DNA of 64,000 nucleotides, from positions 62,001 to 126,000 of the forward strand of contig NZ_SORN01000007.1 of the NCBI RefSeq assembly GCF_004366635.1, in the 5' to 3' direction. Within the stretch, counting starts at the first letter, position 1. Each line of letters opens with the position of its first letter. The stretch comes from Roseinatronobacter bogoriensis DSM 18756. GTDB lineage: Bacteria > Pseudomonadota > Alphaproteobacteria > Rhodobacterales > Rhodobacteraceae. The position numbers and the translations under genes are program-made. Of this stretch, positions 50,478-59,404 are shown piece by piece. The notes beneath the pieces were generated by a model. The model was not told the DNA's origin. It saw nothing but the letters and a program-made list of their open reading frames with translations, and did not search any database.

Positions 50478-51026
50478 TTAATCATTCAATCGTTGACGCA
50501 ATAGCGAAGCTTGACGGCGCAGATTTCGCATCAAGGCAGGCGAAAGCCCCTCCGGCGAATCCAGAATCATGTCAATCAATTGCAGCGCCTCGCGCGATTG
50601 TTCCGTATTCAATTGCGATACATCCATAGTCCGAATACTGGCCGGATTGCCGCTGCTTGTGCCCGAAGGGACATCCTGTAACAGGCCCGGCGCAATCGCA
50701 CTGTTGCTCGAAGGGGCGACAGCGCTTGGGCTGGATTCCGGCGCTGGCACAGGTGCTGGTGCAGGAGCGGGCGCGGGGGCTGGTGACGGGGCTGGGGCAG
50801 GAGCGGGGGCCGGTGCAGGAGCGGGGGCCGGTGCAGGAGCGGGCGCTGGTGCAGGAGCTGGTGCGGGTCGCGGCGGAGGTACAACCGTAACAGGTGGCAG
50901 CACCGAAACTTGACCCGCCCCCGCTGCCGTTCCTACTGCCATGACCGAAACTGTCATGACACACACAATTGCACTGTACCATTCCGGGCGACACTTGCGA
51001 TGGGGCCAGTTCGTTTCTGTATTCAT
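50478..51026 (-). CDS. Pro-Ala-rich exported protein (182 aa)
   Basis: Not a family I recognise. A hydrophobic segment (AIVCVMTVSVMAVGTAAGAG, about residues 19-38) suggests a signal or membrane anchor. A long Pro-Ala stretch (about residues 53-95, PAPAPAP repeats) follows, then a Ser/Ala spacer and a helical C-terminus (LNTEQSREALQLIDMILDSP, LMRNLRRQASLLRQRLND). Extended Pro-Ala rods usually span the periplasm or cell wall. The ATG at 51026 follows GAGGGGG. It begins 10 bp after the outer-membrane-protein gene in the same operon as the giant surface protein. Confidence 0.7.
   Translation of the reverse strand: MNTETNWPHRKCRPEWYSAIVCVMTVSVMAVGTAAGAGQVSVLPPVTVVPPPRPAPAPAPAPAPAPAPAPAPAPAPAPAPSPAPAPAPAPAPVPAPESSPSAVAPSSNSAIAPGLLQDVPSGTSSGNPASIRTMDVSQLNTEQSREALQLIDMILDSPEGLSPALMRNLRRQASLLRQRLND
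50741..50867. repeat. low-complexity Pro-Ala coding repeat
   Basis: Imperfect repetition of GCTGGTGCAGGAGCGGG-like units on the plus strand (6-bp Pro-Ala dipeptide codons on the minus strand). Prone to slippage. Confidence 0.75.
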
Positions 51027-51036
51027 TGTATCCCCC

Positions 51037-51891
51037 TCAGTACAGGCCCTGCGCCAGCACGCTTACATTGAGAATGAAGCGCCCCGAAGATGAGACGCGG
51101 CGCGTCGCATCTGCATAATAGAGTCCAAGCTGAAGGTTCATACTCTGCCCGAACTGTGGCGTGAATTGTGTCCCAATGATCGCTTCGTCGCCCAGCCAGC
51201 TGACCCCGACCGACATTGAAGGGGTCAGACCCATGGCCACACCGCCGAAAACACCGAAATCGCGCTCGATGTTTCGCACTGCACTACCCATGCCCAGCGT
51301 TAACATTCCCGGACGCGTCGAAGCATTCCCCCAAGGCACTGCGAAGGTCGTAGACCCGGAGATATAATAATTGACCGGAACGGTTTTCGGGTCCCCCCAG
51401 CGCAGCGCATTGCTTGCCCCAATGGACAGGGCGCTCACTCGCCCCGTCCGGGGATTGTGGAACTCCCGAAAAAGCTTGAAGCTAAGATTGCCGTCTTCTC
51501 CCAGAACTGAGCTGTCACCGCTGCGCCGCCAAGGCGGTGTCAGGCTGACCAGTCCCAAATGCACTTCGGCACCAAGCGCCCGACGCGCATCGCCAAAGCC
51601 AAAACTGATGACAGCCGAGCCGTCCCAATCGTTTATTGTTCGATCGCGCCGATTGGTAAAAGCGGCTCCAAAGCCAATACTACCATGCCCAAGGCCGAAA
51701 CCACTCGGTATTCCAACCGTAGATGCTTGGGGCACGCGGGGCGCTGGAGTGCGATGTTGTTGCTGCGCGGCGAGTGCACGCAGATCGGCAAGAAATTCCT
51801 CAGCATCCTGTGCGTGAGAGGGCAGAGGCAGAAGCAAGACAAGGACCAGACAGCACCAAACCAGCGACCGCAATGGTATTGGAAAATTCAA
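51037..51891 (-). CDS. putative outer-membrane beta-barrel protein
   Basis: 284-residue exported protein. I chose a TTG at 51891 (GGGGGG six bases before it), because from there a clean signal peptide appears (PLRSLVWCCLVLVLLLPLPS, cleavage after HAQ). No ATG fits. The mature part has glycine- and aromatic-rich beta strands (GSIGFGAAFTNRRDRTINDW, GSAVISFGFGDARRALGAEV to RFILNVSVLAQGLY), as in outer-membrane barrels. It lies between the giant surface protein and the Pro-Ala protein, so it may help export or anchor the former. No homologous family was recognised. Confidence 0.7.
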   Translation of the reverse strand: MNFPIPLRSLVWCCLVLVLLLPLPSHAQDAEEFLADLRALAAQQQHRTPAPRVPQASTVGIPSGFGLGHGSIGFGAAFTNRRDRTINDWDGSAVISFGFGDARRALGAEVHLGLVSLTPPWRRSGDSSVLGEDGNLSFKLFREFHNPRTGRVSALSIGASNALRWGDPKTVPVNYYISGSTTFAVPWGNASTRPGMLTLGMGSAVRNIERDFGVFGGVAMGLTPSMSVGVSWLGDEAIIGTQFTPQFGQSMNLQLGLYYADATRRVSSSGRFILNVSVLAQGLY

Positions 51892-51964
51892 GATTATCCC
51901 CCCGGATCGGTGGTCTTCAGGGCAGCAACCCCGCATACAAGTGCTGCGGGGTTGCATGTTCAGA

Positions 51965-54900
51965 TCAGCCTGCCGTTCCCATATAGGGCTCAAAGTGGCC
52001 GAGGTTGGCACCAGTGAACTGGTTCAGATCACCAATTTCAGAGAAGTAGGCAAGCCCGCCCTCCTCAAGTTCATTGATCGTGCTTGCCTCAGACAGGTTG
52101 ACCCAAGCAAGGGCCGCATCTGTGCCATCCGTGAACAGGCCGATGAAGGGGTCGGTTCCCGGGTCAAGGCCAATCGCTTCAAAATCAAGTTCATTCAAGG
52201 CGGCCTCTGCTGTCAGTTCAGATAGCGCGGTCGTGAAGACAATGAAGCCCACATTCTCCCCAACAGTGCCGACATCTCCGATCATTTGCCACATGTCACC
52301 ACGCAGGCCAGTCACGGGCAGGATTTCGATGATATCGGCATCTGCCCCCTGGCCAAGCGTGAAACCGATCACGTTATCGACACCGTTTTTCTCCGGGTCT
52401 GAATTGAACAGGACGACATTGCGGCCACCCGCCGACAGATCGATCAGGTCATCACCGGCACCACCAAAGAAGACTTCATTGGCGCTTGTCCCGGTGAGTG
52501 TATCATCCTGCGACGTTCCGAAGATAACCTGTTTGACCTGTGTGTTCTCTTCGCCATACAGCGTAGCGACATAATCTCCCGCCTGCGTGTTGATCGACAG
52601 ATTGTTGGGGTCCAGACTGTCAGGCACGGAGACGAACAGCACATCGAAGCCGAAACCCTCGAAGCTGTTGAGCATGGTGCCAACCCCTCCCAAATCGACG
52701 CCGATATTCAAGGATGCTGACAGATCTCCGAATACGCCCGGATCACCGTCAATATCGATGGCACGCGCCTGCCAAAACAAGCCTTCGGCAGCGATGAAGT
52801 CGTTCTCCACCACGTTTACAGTCCCATCGAGGCCACCGACCAAACGCAACGCGACGAGTGGCCCGGTATAACTGGAGGACGCGACCCCCAAATCGGACAG
52901 ACCCTCAAGAATGACATCACTCGATGCGTCGAGCCATGTCAGCGTGTTGGAGTTGACATTTGTTGTGCCTGACAGGAAGCCCTGAAGCTGGATCAACGCC
53001 GCCAGATCATTGACTGTGAAGATCTGATCAGCCGCAACAGTGATCGTGTTGTCTGTAATCGAGATTCCATCAGACTCTCCGTTGGCAATCGAAACGCTGA
53101 TCGCCCCGATGAAGCCCGACTTGTCATTTTCCAGCCCTTCGGGCGCGGCGTTCACAAAATCCCGGAAGGTGTTGCCGGAGATGTCGATATTCGCGAAATG
53201 ATAGGCGTCTTCGGATTCGGCATAGATCTGGATACCACCACTGTTGAACTGGCCATCATTGCCCGAGATGGTGATCCCGTCGTTGATACCCTTCAATTCG
53301 ATCCAGAAATTCCGGCCAAAGGAGACACCGCCATAGCCTTCCGGGTCGCCGTAGCCCCCAGTTTCTCCGTAGCCGGTAGTGTCGCCGTAGCCCCCAGTTT
53401 CTCCGTAGCCGGAAGTGTCGCCATAGCCGCCAGTGTCGCCATAGCTGTCGCCATAGCCATCAACAGGGCCATCACCGGTTGTCGCCAAGCCGTCAAAATT
53501 GGCCCCGCCTGCATGCAAGCCGTGGAAGAAGAAATTGTTCTCGATCGAGGCATCTTCCAGCGAGGACAGATACATATGGCCAGCGGTCGGGCGCCAGAAC
53601 AGGTTGTCAGAGATATCGATTTCGGCCACGCCGCTGATATAAAGCGCACCGGCATTGCCCGATGTCATGCCACCGAACAGGTTGCCCGAGAGTTCCCAGT
53701 TGCTGGCCACTGTTTCACCTGCATAGCTGCCGGCATCGACAGTCGGATCAGGGTTGAACTTTGGCGCGCCTTCAGCCGTGTAGCCAACGACAATGCTGTT
53801 CAGCAGTGCAAACCCATCAAGTGAACCCGTCTGCAAGACATCCATGTCCCAGGCAAGTGGCGCATCTGACGCAAACTTGACCCCGTCGATGGTGACATTC
53901 TCGCTTGCAACTGTGACGGCCCCAGTCAGAACGGTTTCGGCACCGCGCTCACCTGCCATATCTTCGCCCGAGAAGGCATTGCCGATGGCCGCTGTGTCTG
54001 CCGTATCGCCATCCATGAATTTGGCAGAAAGCCCGGCGTTTGCACCGCTTAGCGTAATGCCCTTGTCGATGACAAGCGCCTCATCGAAGCTGCCAGCGAT
54101 AATGCTGATCTCATCCCCCTCCGATGCTGCGGCAATGGCTGCTGCGATCGTGGTGAATGTGGCACCTGTTGCGACATTGGTAGCCACAATATCGCCAGGC
54201 TCTGCCGGATCGGTCGGTTCAACCGGATCGGTCGGTTCTGCCGGATCGGTCGGTTCAACCGGATCGGTTGGCTCTGCCGGGTCGGTCGGCTCAGCCGGGT
54301 CGGTCGGCTCTACCGGATCGGTCGGCTCTGCCGGATCGGTTGGCTCTGCCGGATCGGTCGGCTCTACCGGATCGGTCGGCTCTGCCGGATCGGTCGGCTC
54401 TGCCGGGTCGGTCGGCTCTACCGGATCGGTCGGTTCTGCCGGATCGGTTGGCTCTGCCGGATCGGTCGGCTCTGCCGGATCGGTCGGTTCTGCCGGATCG
54501 GTCGGCTCTGCCGGATCGGTCGGTTCTGCCGGATCGGTTGGCTCTGCCGGATCGGTCGGCTCTGCCGGATCGGTCGGTTCTGCCGGATCGGTTGGCTCTG
54601 CCGGATCGGTCGGCTCTGCCGGATCGGTTGGCTCTGCCGGATCGGTTGGCTCTGCCGGATCGGTTGGCTCTGCCGGATCGGTCGGCTCTGCCGGATCGGT
54701 CGGTTCTGCCGGATCGGTCGGTTCTGCCGGATCGGTTGGCTCTGCCGGATCGGTCGGCTCTGCCGGATCGGTCGGCTCTGCCGGATCGGTCGGCTCTGCC
54801 GGATCGGTCGGCTCTGCCGGATCGGTTGGCTCTGCCGGATCGGTTGGCTCTGCCGGATCGGTCGGCTCTGACGGATCAGTCGGCGTGACCGGGTCAGTCG

Positions 54901-57568
54901 GCTCTGCCGGATCGGTCGGCTCATCAATAACGCCTTCCTGCGTCACACGAATGGACAGGGTCTGCGAGGCAAGCCGCCCTTCTTCTGTGCGGATGGTGAA
55001 GGTGAAATCATCTGAAACAGTGGCGCCGGCTGGGATGTCATCGGCATGTTCGCCACCGGGCTGATAAATGTAATCTCCGCCCTTGGTCACGATCAACAGG
55101 CCGTATTTCCCTGTGACCACAAGCGCAGAGATGCTTGGGTCTACCACCTCGCCGTAAGACTGGACATTGCCGATCTGTCCGAAGCCATCTAGGAATTCGA
55201 CCGCCCCATCCACATCAAGTCGGATATTCGAGGCGTAAAGGATGGAGTCGACGATGCGGTCGCCGACATCCGTGGCCCCGATCCCGATCTTGAACGTGCC
55301 TGCTTCTTCAAAAGTGTAGCTGAAAGTCTGTTCGTCACCCAGACGCCAGCGACCAGCCTCTGCAAAGGGAACAGGGCCCTTGAGGTCCAGGACATCTTGC
55401 GGGCCGCCTTCACTGGTGTTGCGCAGAACAAGGCCAGCCTGTTCCTCTGCCGTGCCGCCGTCGGTCGCCTTGACCGTGAAGAAGGAATAATCGATCCAGG
55501 GCACATAGTCGAAAGAACCGAACTGGTAGTCAAACTCAAGCGTTGTCCCTGCTTCTACCGTGATTTCCTTACCAATCGCCGAACCTGCCGTTGCAGGACG
55601 AACCCAGGTCCAGGGTGAACTCTGCGGACTTACTGTTGCTGTCGGAAAATCAGAGAATTCAACGCCAAGAAAATCAGCGACGCCGTTCTGCCCGGCAATG
55701 TTTACGGTACGAACTGGGGTGTTCCAGTCAGCAGTGCTGATGACGAAATTCAACCCTTCGCCTTGCGCACCGGTCAGAATATCCGGCACCAAAGTGCCAT
55801 TGACGGAGTGCAGACTGGAAGCAGAGGATAGACCGTCCCCAGTGGTGAACGTAACCCCGTCGAGAAGGTTGCCCTTGATATCTTCCATCTGCTCTTCGCC
55901 CTCAAGGAACAACTCCTCGATGACAAACGGCACGCTCAGGCCCAAGATATTCGTGTTGACCGCATCGCCGACATCGCCCAGCAGCTTGTCTTCAAGCGAA
56001 TCCAAATCCGCGCGCAATGCATCACTACCCTCACCCAGAAGCGGGCCATCGGCATTACGCAAAAGGGTCTCGATATCACGTGCGCCTGTGCTTACAGCCG
56101 TGCTGGTGTCGCGCACCGCGGCGGATTGCTCATTGCTCAACCGCCCTGCAGCTACTTCATCCTGAAGTGCTGCCGAGATAGCATCGGCTGCTGTTTGCCC
56201 TTCGGGGCGTGCATTTATCCGCCCGATCATATCATTTGCACTGATCTCGGGGTTCGATTGACGCGCGGAAATGACGGCAGAAGAAATAGCCGCGATATCC
56301 TCCAGCGGCGTACCGGCTGGAACGCTGCTGATGACCTCTGCCGCATCGCGGGCGGCATCTTGCGAAATCTGGCGAATCTGGGCCAGCGAGAGCGGCTGCT
56401 CTGATCCGGCCTGCGCGGCAGTGACAGCCGCTTCGATTGAGCGGGCCATGGCAATATTGGCCGAAGCCAATGTGCGCGCGGCTGCTTGCACGGCAGGGTC
56501 TGCAGAGGCGAAATTATCAATATAGTTGAAGTTTGCCAGATCCAGATCCGCAGGCAAACCAAGCGCGGCCTTCAGCGCCCCCTCATCTGCTCCTTGCGCT
56601 ATCAGGGTCGAAATTGGCGAGATGATCTGATCGCCAGCACCAGTATCATTTCCGGCAAGTGAAATCTGGAACCGGTTGGCTGTGACCACGTCGCGCGTGA
56701 CCACTTCACCAAGGTTGGTATCGGCGATATTATCGCCATCGATAAACGCATCCGTCCAACCAAAACCTTCGGCGCGACCTGCCGAAACCGGCGCAGAAAT
56801 AACAATGAAGCTGCCATTTGCGGTGGGCGTATATTCGACCTGCGCGGCGCCGTTTTCATCCGTAAGCCCCAAAAACTCTGCCATCTCGGGGATGCCGTTG
56901 CCATTCGCATCATAGAAGACCAGCGCGTTTTCAAGCGGGCCGTCCAGCACGAAAACAGATTTGCTGACCACCGCAGGCCCGGAGGAAGAGCTGCTGCCGC
57001 CACCGCCGCCCGCAGCTGCCGCAGCAGCAACAGCACCACCAGCGACGGCCGCGATTGCGCCAGGGGCACCAGCCCCTGCAATCGCCCCACCGACGCCCGC
57101 CACGCCCGCAGCAGTCGCCGCTTCGGCTGCCGCTGCAATCTGCGCGGCCATGTCCGGGCCAATCAGAACCGATCCTGCCTCGCCCAACTGGACACTGGCT
57201 GCATCAAGGCGCAGAACTGTTCCGTCCTGCATTGTGATTCGCACATCGCCCGATTCAAGGATTTCAATATTCCGCACGCCCTCGACATCCGCGAGGTTCA
57301 GCATCCCTTCCTGCGCATGCCCGACCAGCGGCAGCACCATCAACCCCGAGACCATGCTCAGCCGAATGCGCGAGCGGTTGCGTTTCAGCCAGTCACGAAC
57401 GAACGCGTTCTTTTCAGCGCGATCCTGTGGCAATTCCAGACCTTCGGCTGCGATTGCCTCATTCACTTGACGGGCAAGGGCTGGCCATGTGAGGCTTTTG
57501 CGGAAGCTGTTTCTTTTAGCCAGACTGTTGACAGAATCTTGAAATACCTGCGGCAAGCGAATGTTCAT
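51965..57568 (-). CDS. giant repeat-rich surface protein / type I-secreted adhesin-like (1867 aa)
   Basis: Regions in order: basic N-terminus and hydrophobic segment (residues ~72-86, SMVSGLMVLPLVGHAQ); a BapA-prefix-like part; Gly/Ala/Ser-rich linker (~140-200); a Ca-loop-bearing strand domain (DANGNGIPE, ~225); a helical region (~350-530); VCBS-like strands (~790-870, KYGLLIVTKGGDYIYQPGG); about 40 hexapeptides EPTDPA (~882-1122); a right-handed beta-helix-like domain (~1125-1640) with a second repeat, GYGDTx (~1369-1413); and a short RTX-type motif (GGAGDDLIDLSAGG, ~1700). The C-terminal RTX suggests type I secretion, whereas the N-terminal segment could be a non-standard signal. It heads an operon with an outer-membrane protein and a Pro-Ala protein. 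Confidence 0.8.
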   Translation of the reverse strand: MNIRLPQVFQDSVNSLAKRNSFRKSLTWPALARQVNEAIAAEGLELPQDRAEKNAFVRDWLKRNRSRIRLSMVSGLMVLPLVGHAQEGMLNLADVEGVRNIEILESGDVRITMQDGTVLRLDAASVQLGEAGSVLIGPDMAAQIAAAAEAATAAGVAGVGGAIAGAGAPGAIAAVAGGAVAAAAAAGGGGGSSSSSGPAVVSKSVFVLDGPLENALVFYDANGNGIPEMAEFLGLTDENGAAQVEYTPTANGSFIVISAPVSAGRAEGFGWTDAFIDGDNIADTNLGEVVTRDVVTANRFQISLAGNDTGAGDQIISPISTLIAQGADEGALKAALGLPADLDLANFNYIDNFASADPAVQAAARTLASANIAMARSIEAAVTAAQAGSEQPLSLAQIRQISQDAARDAAEVISSVPAGTPLEDIAAISSAVISARQSNPEISANDMIGRINARPEGQTAADAISAALQDEVAAGRLSNEQSAAVRDTSTAVSTGARDIETLLRNADGPLLGEGSDALRADLDSLEDKLLGDVGDAVNTNILGLSVPFVIEELFLEGEEQMEDIKGNLLDGVTFTTGDGLSSASSLHSVNGTLVPDILTGAQGEGLNFVISTADWNTPVRTVNIAGQNGVADFLGVEFSDFPTATVSPQSSPWTWVRPATAGSAIGKEITVEAGTTLEFDYQFGSFDYVPWIDYSFFTVKATDGGTAEEQAGLVLRNTSEGGPQDVLDLKGPVPFAEAGRWRLGDEQTFSYTFEEAGTFKIGIGATDVGDRIVDSILYASNIRLDVDGAVEFLDGFGQIGNVQSYGEVVDPSISALVVTGKYGLLIVTKGGDYIYQPGGEHADDIPAGATVSDDFTFTIRTEEGRLASQTLSIRVTQEGVIDEPTDPAEPTDPVTPTDPSEPTDPAEPTDPAEPTDPAEPTDPAEPTDPAEPTDPAEPTDPAEPTDPAEPTDPAEPTDPAEPTDPAEPTDPAEPTDPAEPTDPAEPTDPAEPTDPAEPTDPAEPTDPAEPTDPAEPTDPAEPTDPAEPTDPAEPTDPAEPTDPAEPTDPVEPTDPAEPTDPAEPTDPVEPTDPAEPTDPAEPTDPVEPTDPAEPTDPAEPTDPVEPTDPAEPTDPVEPTDPAEPGDIVATNVATGATFTTIAAAIAAASEGDEISIIAGSFDEALVIDKGITLSGANAGLSAKFMDGDTADTAAIGNAFSGEDMAGERGAETVLTGAVTVASENVTIDGVKFASDAPLAWDMDVLQTGSLDGFALLNSIVVGYTAEGAPKFNPDPTVDAGSYAGETVASNWELSGNLFGGMTSGNAGALYISGVAEIDISDNLFWRPTAGHMYLSSLEDASIENNFFFHGLHAGGANFDGLATTGDGPVDGYGDSYGDTGGYGDTSGYGETGGYGDTTGYGETGGYGDPEGYGGVSFGRNFWIELKGINDGITISGNDGQFNSGGIQIYAESEDAYHFANIDISGNTFRDFVNAAPEGLENDKSGFIGAISVSIANGESDGISITDNTITVAADQIFTVNDLAALIQLQGFLSGTTNVNSNTLTWLDASSDVILEGLSDLGVASSSYTGPLVALRLVGGLDGTVNVVENDFIAAEGLFWQARAIDIDGDPGVFGDLSASLNIGVDLGGVGTMLNSFEGFGFDVLFVSVPDSLDPNNLSINTQAGDYVATLYGEENTQVKQVIFGTSQDDTLTGTSANEVFFGGAGDDLIDLSAGGRNVVLFNSDPEKNGVDNVIGFTLGQGADADIIEILPVTGLRGDMWQMIGDVGTVGENVGFIVFTTALSELTAEAALNELDFEAIGLDPGTDPFIGLFTDGTDAALAWVNLSEASTINELEEGGLAYFSEIGDLNQFTGANLGHFEPYMGTAG
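53327..53460. repeat. GYGDTx hexapeptide-coding tandem repeat (18-bp unit)
   Basis: About seven 18-bp units (plus strand TCTCCGTAGCCGCCAGTG-like), encoding GYGDTG/GYGETG on the minus strand, inside the beta-helix part of the surface protein. Confidence 0.8.
54201..54922. repeat. 18-bp tandem repeat, about 40 copies, coding for EPTDPA
   Basis: Unit GGATCGGTCGGCTCTGCC on the plus strand with third-codon-position variants (C/T and a GTT for GCT, giving Val for Ala). It spans 722 bp in frame with the surface gene. The unit has no spacers, so it is a coding minisatellite and not a CRISPR array. Only in-frame length changes would preserve the protein. Confidence 0.9.
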
Positions 57569-58027
57569 GGAGCAATTCCCATCGAAGCTGTTTTTAAATA
57601 AAAAGAATGCAAAATCACAGGGACGTTATTTCACTAGACCGCTTTGCGTCAAGAGGCGCTATTGCAGATAAATCATGGCGTGTGTTACTTCACCATTCCC
57701 TTCTGAATACCTGCCATTTTTTTCATCTTTTATTGGTTTTTTCACATTCCACTCATCGTGATGATGGCAGCAAGGAAGGGGTATTCCGGATCATCCGAAG
57801 CGCGCGGGCTGTGCGATCTGAAGCGACCGGCCAGAACACAATTCATCGCCTTGACGGGCTGTTGCGGCAGTTGGCCAGATCCGCCCCGCTTCAGGCATTT
57901 GCGCGGCCATAGACAGGGCTTGGGCGATAATTACTTGTTAAATCGAAAGTTTCGCGCGATCCTGAGCCCATTCAAGTAAAGCATTCTTATTTTATATCGA
58001 AAATTATCTGACTAAGAACAGGTTTTC
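57569..58027. other. 459-bp divergent upstream region
   Basis: No gene supported. It separates the surface-protein gene (leftwards) from the TPR/glycosyltransferase-like gene (rightwards) and is AT-rich near 57590-57760 and 57930-58010. It should carry both promoters. I found no clear operator. Confidence 0.5.
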
Positions 58028-59098
58028 ATGACGGCATCGCCCTCCCCGACCGAGATTACGCAGCAACGCCGCGATCTTCTTGCAGCTGTCGGCCTCTCGC
58101 GCGCTGGCAAGACCGCCGCGGCTGAGGCCGCATTCAAAGACTATCTGGCCAAGTACCCTAATTGTTTTGACGGGTGGTGCAGCCTTGCGCTTCTGCTCAA
58201 ACGTGACAATCGTTTTGCGCAGGCCGCGCGGGCTTTTGAGGCCGCGCTGCGCATTCGTGACGATATTCCGGCGCGCAATGCGGTGGTAACCTCGCTCTGG
58301 CGGGCGGGTGAGCATACCGCCGCAAAAACGCAGGGCAGAATCGCGCTTGAAAAGAAAGATGCGCTGGCCTGTGACGCCTACAGAGCACAACCTCAAGGCG
58401 ACCAGAAGGCGCTATCTGAACGCAGGCCAGATCACGCCAAGCGCAAGCCCGGTCAGAAAGTCATTTCCTTCGGGCTTTGGGGCGACAATCCGGTCTATGT
58501 TTCGGGTGCAATCATCAATGCGCGGATTGCACCGCATCTCTATCAGGGCTGGAAGGCGCGGTTTTATTGTGATCACACTGTTCCGCAAGACGCGCGAGAC
58601 ATCTTGTCACGCCTTGGGGCGCAGGTTATCCTGATGGAGGATCCGGCATGGCAAGCCTTTCGACCGATGTGGCGCTTTCTGGCCTCTGATGATCCCGAAG
58701 TAGATCTGTTTCTGTGCCGGGATGCGGATTCACGCCTGAATGTGCAGGAAGTGCTGGCGGTCGAGGCTTGGCGCAACTCTGGCAAGCGCTTCCATGTGAT
58801 GCGCGACCATATCTTCCATATGGAACTTATACTGGCCGGGCTTTGGGGTGGCGTCGCAGGCGTGCTACCCCCGTTGGGGCCTTGGCTGCGCGAAGCGCGC
58901 GCCTATCATGATGACCGCTTTGCCGATCAGGCGTTTCTGGCAGCAGAGATATGGCCGCTCATCCGCGAAGACCTGTGCACGCATGACAGTGTCTATGGCT
59001 TTCCTGATGATCAGGACTTTCCGCCCGGCTATCGCTTGCCGCGGCCTATTCATGTCGGTGGCGGGGTCAAGAAGATGCCGCATTGGACCAAGATCTGA
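58028..59098 (+). CDS. TPR and glycosyltransferase-like protein
   Basis: 356-residue cytoplasmic protein. Residues ~10-105 hold two or three TPR-like helical pairs (AAEAAFKDYLAKYPNCFDGW, AARAFEAALRIRDDIPARNA). From ~142 a different fold begins (VISFGLWGDNPVYVSGAIIN) with DLFLCRDADSRLNVQEVLAV, a DxD-type metal motif of glycosyltransferases, and HVMRDHIFHMEL. The closest resemblance I see is to small bacterial transferases that follow a TPR module. Position opposite the surface protein suggests it could glycosylate a surface component, which is not shown. Confidence 0.6.
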   Translation: MTASPSPTEITQQRRDLLAAVGLSRAGKTAAAEAAFKDYLAKYPNCFDGWCSLALLLKRDNRFAQAARAFEAALRIRDDIPARNAVVTSLWRAGEHTAAKTQGRIALEKKDALACDAYRAQPQGDQKALSERRPDHAKRKPGQKVISFGLWGDNPVYVSGAIINARIAPHLYQGWKARFYCDHTVPQDARDILSRLGAQVILMEDPAWQAFRPMWRFLASDDPEVDLFLCRDADSRLNVQEVLAVEAWRNSGKRFHVMRDHIFHMELILAGLWGGVAGVLPPLGPWLREARAYHDDRFADQAFLAAEIWPLIREDLCTHDSVYGFPDDQDFPPGYRLPRPIHVGGGVKKMPHWTKI

Positions 59099-59404
59099 CC
59101 CTTCTCATACTGTAAGCAATTCTCCTGCAATAAACAGGTGGCCTTCCAACAACCCGGTCGCGGTTTGGTGCCGCCGCATGATGGCGTCATGCGCAACATT
59201 GCAGATAAGATGCGGCAGGCGCGCCAAGGGTAGATCACGCGTCACTAACCAGCCATGCTTCAGCTATTTCCAAGTTCGGGTTTCATGTATGAGGCCCCCC
59301 TCAAGACACACATGATAAAGAGCACTGGTCGATCTGCGAAAAGCGCATATCAGCCCGGTAACGCTGCCCCTGTCTGCGGGTGGACCGTGGTAAAGGCAAC
59401 GCAA
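59099..59404. other. 306-bp intergenic stretch between convergent genes
   Basis: No gene supported. The TPR gene ends at the left and the Na/Pi gene ends at the right. No hairpin with a T run is evident. Confidence 0.5.

Noticed and set aside
54268..54888. 206-codon plus-strand frame with SALPDR repeats, and a similar minus-strand frame at 54418-54927
   Set aside because: Alternative frames of the same 18-bp repeat, open only because the unit lacks stop codons.
54201..54922. Possible CRISPR array
   Set aside because: The 18-bp units abut without spacers and lie in frame in a coding gene; no cas genes are present.
53793..55064. 423-codon plus-strand frame with GSVGSA repeats
   Set aside because: It is the exact antisense of the 18-bp minisatellite; the repeat keeps other frames open. 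No ribosome site and no family resemblance.
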